From contig JAJCYX010000158.1 in assembly GCA_029262715.1 (NCBI GenBank), positions 1-5,120 of the forward strand: 5,120 nucleotides of DNA, given 5' to 3'. The position numbers and the translations under genes were made by a program. Shown here piece by piece: positions 1 through 5,120 of the stretch. Numbering within the stretch: position 1 is the stretch's first letter; the number at the start of each line of letters is the position of its first letter. The DNA comes from Chloroflexota bacterium. GTDB taxonomy: Bacteria > Chloroflexota > Dehalococcoidia > Lucifugimonadales > Lucifugimonadaceae. A model generated the notes under the pieces. The model saw only the letters and a list, made by a program, of their open reading frames with translations, was not told the origin of the DNA and did not search any database.

Positions 1-63
1 GAAGTCGCACGAATTCAAAACGCGATGCGCTATGCGAACTGCATGACGCCGTGCCATCCCGTA

Positions 64-312
64 CTAACTGACTTCTACGTTCTGTATATGCGCGGCGTGG
101 ATTCCCAGTGACGCTGTCAGGAACTGGGTAACCATTTCGAGAGTTGGGACGCATTCCGGGCACTCTTCGTTGACGCCGGGTGTGTACTTGATATTTAGCG
201 AATCGCCGCTCACTGAAACCACATCGAGAGTGCCGCCCTCAGAGGCCACCATGGTCTCGATCTGTTCCAGCACAAAGTCCACGCTTGTGTCTGATGTGCT
301 CTGAACTATCAT
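64..312 (-). CDS. NifU C-terminal-domain-like small protein with CPEC motif
   Basis: An 82-residue protein whose whole length resembles the stand-alone NifU C-terminal (Nfu) domain. A helix (about 10-24) leads into SEGGTLDVVSV (24-34), which parallels the family's DGGDVxLVxV strand. A second strand (39-44) is followed by a CxxC, Cys51-Pro-Glu-Cys54, and a final helix and strand. In the family, two such cysteines from two subunits bind or transfer an Fe-S cluster. Here the motif reads CPECVPT rather than the usual CxxCPSS, so cluster binding is plausible but not certain. I prefer the ATG at 312 because GGGAAAGGA lies just upstream; an in-frame GTG at 330 would add six residues. It lies 51 nt downstream of the glutaredoxin-like selenoprotein gene on the same strand, so cotranscription is likely. 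A generic small redox protein is the alternative. Confidence 0.62.
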   Translation of the reverse strand: MIVQSTSDTSVDFVLEQIETMVASEGGTLDVVSVSGDSLNIKYTPGVNEECPECVPTLEMVTQFLTASLGIHAAHIQNVEVS

Positions 313-363
313 TCGTCCTTTCCCAGTCACCGAAACGCTTTCGCCGGATTCTGGCCTTGGAAA

Positions 364-606
364 CTAGGCCTCTGCCAGTAGAGCCAACGCCTCGTCAATC
401 TTTCCTGCGTCAAATCCCTGTAACTGACTGTCTCCAATGACCGTCACGGGCGTCGTGTCGTAACCCATCGCAATCAGTTCGGCGCGTCCATCCGGGTCTG
501 TTGAAACATTCTTTTCAACAAACTCGGCATTGCGAAGCGAAAGGAACCCCTTCACCATCTCGCAAGAACCTCAAAAATTGGATGAATAGACCGTTATCTG
601 TGTCAT
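364..606 (-). CDS. Glutaredoxin-like selenoprotein (UxxC), TGA at 571-573 read as selenocysteine
   Basis: Read from ATG 606 to TAG 364-366, the frame gives an 80-residue thioredoxin-fold protein with one internal TGA at codon 12. The N-terminus MTQITVYSSNF is the typical first beta strand of glutaredoxin/NrdH-like proteins. It is followed by U12-G13-S14-C15, so the TGA replaces the first cysteine of CxxC. The rest fits the family: a helix (15-26), the strand EFVEKNV (28-34), TTPV (51-54) with the cis-proline, VIGD (56-59) and GFD (64-66). Length is normal for the family. A stem-loop with SECIS geometry starts right after the TGA. The family reduces disulfides or similar substrates in the cytoplasm; the substrate is unknown here. 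No strong ribosome binding site precedes ATG 606. Starting at the internal ATG 558 would delete the first strand and both redox residues, so that start is unlikely. The alternative is a TGC/TGT-to-TGA mutation or a sequencing error; the exact position and the hairpin argue against both. Confidence 0.85.
526..573 (-). promoter_or_regulatory. Candidate bacterial SECIS element beginning at the in-frame UGA
   Basis: Counting nucleotides after the UGA (571-573): +1 to +3 (GGU) pair with +43 to +45 (GCC). Then +6 to +12 (UUGCGAG) pair with +35 to +41 (UUCGCAA). An internal loop AUGGU/CGC follows, then +18 to +22 (GAAGG) pair with +27 to +31 (CCUUU) around a GGUU loop at +23 to +26. Bacterial SECIS elements lie in the coding region directly after the UGA and carry a guanosine at the start of a small apical loop roughly 16-37 nt from it. 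This hairpin meets both conditions. If +16 G pairs with +32 C, the U at +17 is bulged below the apical stem, recalling the bulged U of the E. coli fdhF element. The folding was done by eye, without energies. Confidence 0.72.
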
Positions 607-637
607 CTTGCCAGTAAGAGTATTAACTATTCTTTGG

Positions 638-653
638 CGACCGCAAGCGGTCG
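638..653. repeat. Perfect inverted repeat upstream of the selenoprotein gene
   Basis: CGACCGC-AA-GCGGTCG, seven-base arms around two bases, lies 32 bases upstream of the glutaredoxin start and inside the 111-bp gap after dus. Neither strand has a T-run after it (CCAAAGAATAG on the minus side, ATCTTAATCA on the plus side), so it is a poor intrinsic terminator. It could be an operator, a processing hairpin in a dus-grx transcript, or a weak terminator. The minus strand between it and the ATG is AT-rich (AATAGTTAATACT) and could hold a weak -10 box. Confidence 0.4.
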
Positions 654-717
654 ATCTTAATCATATCGTCACTTAGGCGGTCCAGCCCCACAGCAAACAT
701 GAACCAGCTTTTCAACT

Positions 718-1671
718 CTACGCCGCATCCCAGAAGCGGCGGAAGGTTGTCCACGCTTCATCCGGCGTATCGCACTCCGTGAATAGCGTTCGCCGACACT
801 CCCGCGCCGTTGACATCCCACGAGTGTAGTAAGAGAGGTGGCGCTTCACCTGAAGCAGCGAGTATCGCCCCTCCGGATAGAAGGTGTGGATCAGCTCCAT
901 GTGGCGTGCGATCGTCTTTTCTCGATACTCTCGCTGGCTGTCGAGATTCCATCCTTCGTAGTCAGGATTGAACACCCACGGGTTGCCTAATGCTCCCCTA
1001 CCGATCATCACCGATACGCAACCGGTCTCGGTCATCATCTGCTCAGCCTGACCGTAGGAAGTCACGTCCCCGTTGCCCGTAATCGGGATGTCCACAGCCT
1101 CCACCACGTCACGGATGATCTCCCACGGCGCCCGGCCAGCGAAGCGCTGGGAGCGAGTGCGCGGGTGGACAGTGATGGCGTCGACGCCTTCCGACTCCGC
1201 CATCTGAGCCACCTCAACAGCGTTCAGGTGCTGCCTGTCCCAGCCACCGCGAATCTTGATGGTAAGTGGGACTTCGCATGAGCGTCGAAGTGCTCGCAGG
1301 ATCAGGGCGGTTCCGGCAACGTCACGCATCAACGCCGACCCTTTGCCCGTCTTGGTGATCTTGGGCATGGGACAACCCATGTTGATATCGATGATGTCAG
1401 CGCCACGTTCCTGCAGTAGTTCCGCCGCTTCCACCAATGACTCTGCCTCGTTACCAAGGAGTTGCATGGCGAGCGGGCGTTCTGTCGGGTGGAATACCGC
1501 GATCTGTTCAGATTTCTCGGTGTGGCGAATCAGGCCCGTTGCGTCGATCTCCTCGGACGTGATCAGCGCCGAGCCACACTCCTTCGCAAGGATTCGGAAG
1601 GACGCGTTGGTGACGCCTGCCATCGGGGCGAGGCGAACGGGCGAGTCGATCTCAAGATTTCCAATACGCAT
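718..1671 (-). CDS. dusB: tRNA-dihydrouridine synthase (DusB/NifR3-type)
   Basis: A 317-residue FMN enzyme that uses NADPH to reduce specific uridines in tRNA to dihydrouridine. The TIM-barrel landmarks appear in order: LAPMAGVTN (14-22, FMN binding), AMQLLG (68-73), DINMGCPMPK (95-104) with the catalytic cysteine at 100, GKGSALM (109-115), TIKIRGGW (137-144) with FMN-contacting Lys139, VHPRTRSQRFAGRAPW (168-183) with His169, GNGDV (199-203), and MIGRGALGNPWVF (222-234). The C-terminal 80 residues form the helical tRNA-binding domain. Length is normal for the family. The frame is open upstream to 1893, but only the ATG at 1671 puts MRIGNLEIDSPVRLAPMAG at the N-terminus as in the family. A TATACT box lies 8 nt before this ATG, so the mRNA may be nearly leaderless. 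The enzyme is confident; which uridine position and Dus subfamily is less so. Confidence 0.95.
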   Translation of the reverse strand: MRIGNLEIDSPVRLAPMAGVTNASFRILAKECGSALITSEEIDATGLIRHTEKSEQIAVFHPTERPLAMQLLGNEAESLVEAAELLQERGADIIDINMGCPMPKITKTGKGSALMRDVAGTALILRALRRSCEVPLTIKIRGGWDRQHLNAVEVAQMAESEGVDAITVHPRTRSQRFAGRAPWEIIRDVVEAVDIPITGNGDVTSYGQAEQMMTETGCVSVMIGRGALGNPWVFNPDYEGWNLDSQREYREKTIARHMELIHTFYPEGRYSLLQVKRHLSYYTRGMSTARECRRTLFTECDTPDEAWTTFRRFWDAA

Positions 1672-1679
1672 TGCGTCTA

Positions 1680-1685
1680 AGTATA
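1680..1685 (-). promoter_or_regulatory. Candidate -10 box of dus (TATACT)
   Basis: On the minus strand TATACT (5 of 6 matches to TATAAT) ends 8 nt before the ATG at 1671. Transcription starting about 7 nt downstream would give an almost leaderless mRNA, consistent with the absence of a ribosome binding site there. No good -35 hexamer is seen 16-18 nt upstream (GAGAGG), which suggests an activator or a weak promoter. Confidence 0.4.
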
Positions 1686-1712
1686 CAAAGCCAGTGTGCC
1701 GCCCTCTCCTAC

Positions 1713-1738
1713 TCGCGCCTTCACATCGCGCCTTCACA
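1713..1738. repeat. Perfect tandem 13-bp direct repeat upstream of dus
   Basis: TCGCGCCTTCACA occurs twice with no gap (1713-1725 and 1726-1738). It lies just upstream of where the dus -35 region would be, about 40-65 bp before the inferred start of transcription, a usual place for an activator site. It may equally be a chance slippage duplication. No factor can be named. Confidence 0.6.
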
Positions 1739-1751
1739 GGTTCGCTGAACC
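1739..1751. repeat. Short inverted repeat abutting the tandem repeat
   Basis: GGTTC-GCT-GAACC directly follows the 13-bp tandem repeat. Five-base arms are short and can occur by chance, but the position next to the duplicated 13-mers makes a composite regulator site possible. Confidence 0.3.
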
Positions 1752-2026
1752 GCAACAACAACGCCGTTTGTGCGTAGCCGAGCGTAGGGCTGCCGCGGGC
1801 TAACTCAATAAAGCCGACTACGGTCACAGGCGCGGTTTTGCTTCTCGTCGCACTCTTGATCGGCAGCAGACTCACAAGCGAAGCGTTTGGCAACGTTGCG
1901 CCCGGTCGCCGGTACCTGTTTGCAAGTCACGGTGACGACAATGACGCGCCGACGGTTGAGTGAGAACAGGTGGTACGCATCACAGCATCTTGAGTCGACA
2001 CCAGGCTCATCCACCTCCAGAGGTTG

Positions 2027-2049
2027 CCCGCCGGACATGCACCGGCGGG
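2027..2049 (+). repeat. GC-rich perfect inverted repeat upstream of hyuB
   Basis: CCCGCCGG and CCGGCGGG form a perfect eight-base stem around a seven-base loop (ACATGCA). On the plus strand it is followed by TGATTCTGGTTTTGG, which is only loosely T-rich. It could be a weak terminator or attenuator hairpin in a hyuB leader, or a binding site for a dimeric regulator. It lies about 100 bp upstream of the candidate hyuB -35. Confidence 0.45.
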
Positions 2050-2128
2050 TGATTCTGGTTTTGGAGTGGTTAGCGTGATGACTTCGGGATGTCTCCAACG
2101 TGACCTATCCCAGACAGCATTAGAAGCC

Positions 2129-2156
2129 TTGCTCACGCTTGCCCCGCGAGTAGAAT
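2129..2156 (+). promoter_or_regulatory. Candidate promoter of the hyuB operon
   Basis: TTGCTC (2129-2134), a 16-bp spacer, then TAGAAT (2151-2156; 5 of 6 matches to TATAAT). The start of transcription would be near 2163, giving a leader of about 47 nt before ATG 2210, or an almost leaderless message if ATG 2165 is used. The -35 match is modest. Confidence 0.35.
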
Positions 2157-2209
2157 CGTCGGTGATGAAACAATCCTCTTCACTAACTGGGCCATCCAGC
2201 ACCTCTGAC

Positions 2210-3952
2210 ATGCCCGCTATCGACCCGATCAAGTTCGAGGTGATACGCAGCGCCCTCACGCAGGCGACCGAAGAGATGGCTGCCGCTCTCAGGCGCAGCG
2301 CCTACTCCACCAACGTGAAAACCCGCCAGGACTTCTCGTGTGCCTTCTTCGACGCCAACCTTCGCGCCGTTGCACAGGCCTTCACACAGCCAGTCCATCT
2401 CGGCTCATTCGTCCGCCACGTCCCGTTTGCTATCCGGGAGTACGGAGTGGAAAAACTGGGCCCCGGCGACATGATTCTGTCGAACGATCCATACGGCGGT
2501 GGAGTCCACCTGAACGACATCGCACTGATTGGCCCTGTTCACTACGAAAGCCAGGTCATCGGCTACACCGCATGCCTCGCCCACCACGTAGATGTCGGCG
2601 GCGGCGCTCCAGCGTCCGTCGGCGCGTTTCGAGAGGTGTTCCAAGAAGGCGTCATCATCCCGCGAGTGAAACTGGTTAAAGGCGGCGAGATCAACCGTGA
2701 CGTGTTCGATCTCGTCCTGGCCCAGATCCGGTCCAAGCGCGAGACCGCCGGTGACTTTAGAGCCCAAATCGCCTCCAATAGAACAGGTGCTGCTCGCATC
2801 AACGAGATCGTCGACCGCTATGGCCTCGACCAGTTCAACCTGTACATCGACGAGCTGATCGAATACACGGCTCGACGCACCGCTGCCGAACTCCAGAAAC
2901 TTCCACAGGGCGAGTTCTCAGCCGAAGGGTTTGTGGACAACGACGGTTTCACCAACGATGTCGTCACGCTTAAGGTCAAGGTGACCATCGACGATAACGG
3001 TGTTCGATTCGACACTTCAGGTTCCGATAAACAGCGCCGCGCACCGGTCAATTCAACATTTGCTCAGACCTACTCGGCCTGCGCCTACGCGTTGCGGGCG
3101 CTGATCGACAAAGATCTGCCGGTAAACGATGGCTTCTACCGTTATGTGCATGTCGATGCGCCGGAAGGAACCGTCACCAACTGTGTCCACCCTGCACCGG
3201 TTGTCGGTGGCTGGGAGACACACGTTCGGCTCAACGATCTCATCTTTCTTGCACTCTCTGACGCGCTCCCGGAAGAGGTATGCGCTGGAACAAAGTCGAT
3301 GCAGTGCCATTCGGGCTTCGGCGGCCTGATCGTGCCAGATGAGCCGGACGAGCAAAACTCGTCGCTGGAATACTTTTGCTTCCTCGAAACCCTTGCTGGC
3401 GGCTACGGAGCGCGCCACGCATCAGACGGCCCTGACGCTGTGCAGTCACATGGACAGAACACGGAAAATGCACCGATAGAGGAGACGGAGTCAAATTACC
3501 CGGTGCGCATCACTCGCTACGAACTACTACCGGACTCCGAGGGTGCGGGCAAGTTCCGAGGCGGACTCGGTCTGCGTCGTGACTACCAGTTTCCACAGGA
3601 GGTGACTTTCACCGTGCTTGCTGATCGTGACCGCGCCGGTCCGCATGGTCTGTTCGGCGGAGAAACCGGCAGCAAATCGGTCTACGCGATTATCGACAAC
3701 GGCATCGAAACCGAGCTGAGCTCCAAGACCACGGTCGATCTTTTACCGGGACAGGTCATCAGCTACCGGACCTCAGGCGGCGGAGGCTATGGCTCGCCAG
3801 CAGAGAGAGACCCGTTTCAGGTTGCCGATGATGTGAGCAATGGCAAGATCAGCATCGAACGCGCACGCACCGTATACAGCGTCGTGCTCAACCCGGAATC
3901 GCTGCTTGTCGATGAAACAGAAACAGCCCGATTGCGAGGTCTTCAAGCATGA
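2210..3952 (+). CDS. hyuB: Hydantoinase B / oxoprolinase-family protein (HyuB-like), first paralog
   Basis: A 580-residue HyuB-family protein, full length for the family. Relatives are N-methylhydantoinase B, the C-terminal half of 5-oxoprolinase, caprolactamase beta and acetone carboxylase alpha. They normally pair with a HyuA-type ATPase that phosphorylates the substrate, while the B subunit acts at a metal site. Candidate ligands are present: Asp41, His100 and Asp103 in NDPYGGGVHLND (92-103), and His125/His126 plus Asp128 in AHHVDVGGG. Also typical are the segment NTENAPIEE (418-426) leading to GKFRGGLGLRRD (447-458), and the glycine-rich SGGGGYGSPAERDP (522-535) with GKIS...ARTVY (545-556) at the end. 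ATG 2210 is preferred because its N-terminus MPAIDPIKFEV aligns with the downstream paralog; no ribosome binding site is visible. ATG 2165 (15 residues longer, close to the candidate transcription start) is the alternative. Substrate unknown: hydantoins, lactams or 5-oxoproline are possible. Confidence 0.9.
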   Translation: MPAIDPIKFEVIRSALTQATEEMAAALRRSAYSTNVKTRQDFSCAFFDANLRAVAQAFTQPVHLGSFVRHVPFAIREYGVEKLGPGDMILSNDPYGGGVHLNDIALIGPVHYESQVIGYTACLAHHVDVGGGAPASVGAFREVFQEGVIIPRVKLVKGGEINRDVFDLVLAQIRSKRETAGDFRAQIASNRTGAARINEIVDRYGLDQFNLYIDELIEYTARRTAAELQKLPQGEFSAEGFVDNDGFTNDVVTLKVKVTIDDNGVRFDTSGSDKQRRAPVNSTFAQTYSACAYALRALIDKDLPVNDGFYRYVHVDAPEGTVTNCVHPAPVVGGWETHVRLNDLIFLALSDALPEEVCAGTKSMQCHSGFGGLIVPDEPDEQNSSLEYFCFLETLAGGYGARHASDGPDAVQSHGQNTENAPIEETESNYPVRITRYELLPDSEGAGKFRGGLGLRRDYQFPQEVTFTVLADRDRAGPHGLFGGETGSKSVYAIIDNGIETELSSKTTVDLLPGQVISYRTSGGGGYGSPAERDPFQVADDVSNGKISIERARTVYSVVLNPESLLVDETETARLRGLQA

Positions 3953-5120
3953 CACTTGCCATCGATCCGATTCGCTTCGAGGTTGTGCGCAGCGGCATGG
4001 TGCAGGTCGCCGAGGAGATGGCGGCAACACTCAGACGCAGCGCTTACTCCACCAACGTCAAGACGCGCCAGGACTTCTCTTGCGCCTTCTTCGACCGCAA
4101 CCTTCGGCCGGTCGCGCAGGCGTTTTCGCAGCCTGTCCACCTTGGCTCGTTTGTCCGTCTGATCCCGCAGGCAGTCAAGACTTACGGCCCGGAAAATCTT
4201 GATCCGGGCGACATGCTGGTAGTAAACGATCCATACAGCGGCGGCAGCCACCTGAACGACACAACGGTTCTCGGGCCAGTCCACTACGAAGGCGAGCTAG
4301 TCGGCTACGTTGCCTCGCTGGCACACCACGTCGATGTCGGTGGCGGTGCCCCAGCAAGCATCGGCCCATTTCGTGAAATCTTCCAGGAAGGGATCATCAT
4401 CCCACCGGTCAAGCTCGTCCGGCACGGCGTGATCGACGACGATATCTTCCGCCTCATTCTCGCCCAGATTCGCTCCAAGCGAGTCACGTCAGGCGACTTC
4501 CGCGCTCAAGTTGCGGCCAATGCCATCGGCGCTAAAAGGCTAGCCGAGCTATACGACCGGCACGGTGTGAGTCAATTCGACAGCTACGTCAACGAAGTCA
4601 TCGAATACACATCTCGTCGCACTGCGGCTGGAATTGCCGAACTCCCACAGGGCACATTCTCTGCCGAAGGATTCTTAGATTTCGACGGCTTCTCGCAGGA
4701 CGTGGTCAATCTGAAGGTTACGATCACGGTCGGAAAAGACGAAGTGCTGTTCGACATGACCGGATGTGACCCACAGCGCCGTGCGCCCGTAAACAGCTCC
4801 TACGCAATGACCTTCGCCGCCTGCGCATACACGCTACGGGCGCTCATGGACACCGACCTGCCTCTGAACGAAGGCTTCTACAGACACATAGAGATGATCG
4901 CTCCCGAAGGTACAGTCGTAAACGCACGCCATCCAGCCCCCGTTGTCGGCGGTTGGGAGACGCAGGTCAGGCTAAACGACCTCATGTTCAAAGCGCTCTC
5001 AGTCTCGATGCCCACCGAAATCGCCGCCGGTTGCAAAGCGATGATGGCCCAGGCCGGTTTTGGGCTCATCGACCCGGACTCAGGCGAATACCACTGCAAC
5101 TACGAAGCGCTTGCAGGTGG
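3949..5120 (+). CDS. hyuB: Hydantoinase B / oxoprolinase-family protein (HyuB-like), second paralog, cut by the window end
   Basis: The first 390 residues of a second HyuB-family protein, open to the window end with no stop. It starts at the ATG inside the ATGA that also holds the stop of the upstream gene, a 4-bp overlap that implies translational coupling. It is closely similar to the upstream protein throughout: AIDPIRFEVVRS at the N-terminus, an identical run around RRSAYSTNVKTRQDFSC, NDPYSGGSHLND (93-104), AHHVDVGGGAP (125-135), and APVVGGWETQVRLNDLMF further on. The putative metal ligands Asp42, His101, Asp104, His126/His127 and Asp129 are all kept, so it is not an obviously dead copy. 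By eye well over half the residues match, so this looks like tandem duplication with divergence. The two could form a hetero-oligomer or handle different substrates. About 190 residues, including the RGGLG and GGGGYG segments, should lie beyond the window. Confidence 0.9.
   Translation, partial: MTLAIDPIRFEVVRSGMVQVAEEMAATLRRSAYSTNVKTRQDFSCAFFDRNLRPVAQAFSQPVHLGSFVRLIPQAVKTYGPENLDPGDMLVVNDPYSGGSHLNDTTVLGPVHYEGELVGYVASLAHHVDVGGGAPASIGPFREIFQEGIIIPPVKLVRHGVIDDDIFRLILAQIRSKRVTSGDFRAQVAANAIGAKRLAELYDRHGVSQFDSYVNEVIEYTSRRTAAGIAELPQGTFSAEGFLDFDGFSQDVVNLKVTITVGKDEVLFDMTGCDPQRRAPVNSSYAMTFAACAYTLRALMDTDLPLNEGFYRHIEMIAPEGTVVNARHPAPVVGGWETQVRLNDLMFKALSVSMPTEIAAGCKAMMAQAGFGLIDPDSGEYHCNYEALAG

Larger units (their letters stand above)
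1672..2209. other. Divergent intergenic region between dus and the hyuB genes
   Basis: About 540 bp with no convincing gene. Open frames exist on both strands (for example 1805-2098 minus and 1887-2078 plus), but none shows a recognisable family pattern or a good start. I looked for tRNA, tmRNA, SRP RNA and RNase P signatures and found none. It contains the dus promoter candidate, the 13-bp tandem repeat, a GC-rich hairpin at 2027-2049, a small palindrome GTCAC-G-GTGAC at 1926-1936, and a promoter candidate for the rightward genes. Confidence 0.6.

Noticed and set aside
1..57. Possible start of a further minus-strand gene (MARRHAVRIAHRVLNSCDF, open at the window edge)
   Set aside because: Only 19 residues are visible with no good ribosome binding site, and plus-strand frames through the same bases are equally open. 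It cannot be judged from this window.
364..558. Short protein from the internal ATG 558 as the real glutaredoxin gene product
   Set aside because: It begins after the redox motif and lacks the first beta strand, whereas the upstream codons encode exactly those missing parts with a single TGA.
364..606. Pseudogene caused by a nonsense mutation
   Set aside because: The stop is TGA, lies exactly on the redox cysteine, is followed by a SECIS-like hairpin, and the rest of the frame is intact. It remains the main alternative until sel genes are checked.
623..700. 25-residue open frame on the minus strand between dus and the glutaredoxin gene (MFAVGLDRLSDDMIKIDR...)
   Set aside because: It ends 16 nt before the selenoprotein start and could be a leader peptide, but it contains the palindrome, has no clear ribosome binding site and matches nothing I know.
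1672..1893. N-terminal extension of the dihydrouridine synthase (74 more residues, minus strand)
   Set aside because: The extension resembles no family sequence, overlaps the promoter-like region, and the family N-terminus fits the ATG at 1671.
1965..2025. tRNA- or tmRNA-like 3' end (AGGTGG...CCACCT pairing near CCACCTCCA)
   Set aside because: The T-arm, anticodon arm and correct spacing are missing; the pairing spans only about 50 nt and looks accidental.
1805..2098. 97-residue open frame on the minus strand in the intergenic region
   Set aside because: It has no recognisable domain and low-complexity Arg/Cys/Asp-rich composition, no good ribosome binding site, and overlaps the start of a competing frame. 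I cannot support it as a gene.
2024..2209. N-terminal extension of the first HyuB-like protein to a TTG at 2024
   Set aside because: It has no family similarity, runs through the GC hairpin and the promoter candidate, and the paralog shows that the conserved protein begins near 2210.

Overview
The window looks like a moderately GC-rich bacterial chromosome segment. It has compact genes, no insertion sequence, no phage gene, no CRISPR array and no recognisable RNA gene. The lineage cannot be fixed from sequence alone. A marine or soil environmental bacterium such as a Chloroflexota member would fit the gene content, but this is a guess.

Left part, minus strand (read right to left): a tRNA-dihydrouridine synthase (718-1671), then a small glutaredoxin-like gene (364-606), then a small NifU C-terminal-like gene (64-312). 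The glutaredoxin gene is the notable find. Its reading frame is interrupted by one in-frame TGA (571-573), exactly where the first redox cysteine of the CxxC motif should be, giving U-G-S-C. The RNA just downstream can fold into a two-part stem with a GGUU apical loop about 23 nt after the UGA, which matches the layout of a bacterial SECIS element. I read it as an 80-residue selenoprotein. Conventional gene calling would start at the internal ATG (558) and lose both redox residues. It sits 51 nt upstream of the NifU-like gene, which carries its own CPEC motif, so the pair looks like a thiol/selenol redox or iron-sulfur operon.

Middle (1672-2209): a divergent intergenic region of about 540 bp. 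It holds a candidate -10 box close to the dus start codon, a perfect tandem 13-bp repeat upstream of it, a strong GC-rich inverted repeat, and a candidate promoter for the rightward genes. I see no convincing gene here.

Right part, plus strand: two tandem paralogous HyuB-type genes (N-methylhydantoinase B / 5-oxoprolinase C-terminal half / acetone carboxylase alpha superfamily), at 2210-3952 and from 3949 past the window end. They overlap by ATGA and both keep the putative metal-binding Asp/His set. No HyuA-type ATPase partner is visible. It cannot lie directly upstream, because the dus gene there is divergent, so it would be expected beyond 5120 or elsewhere.
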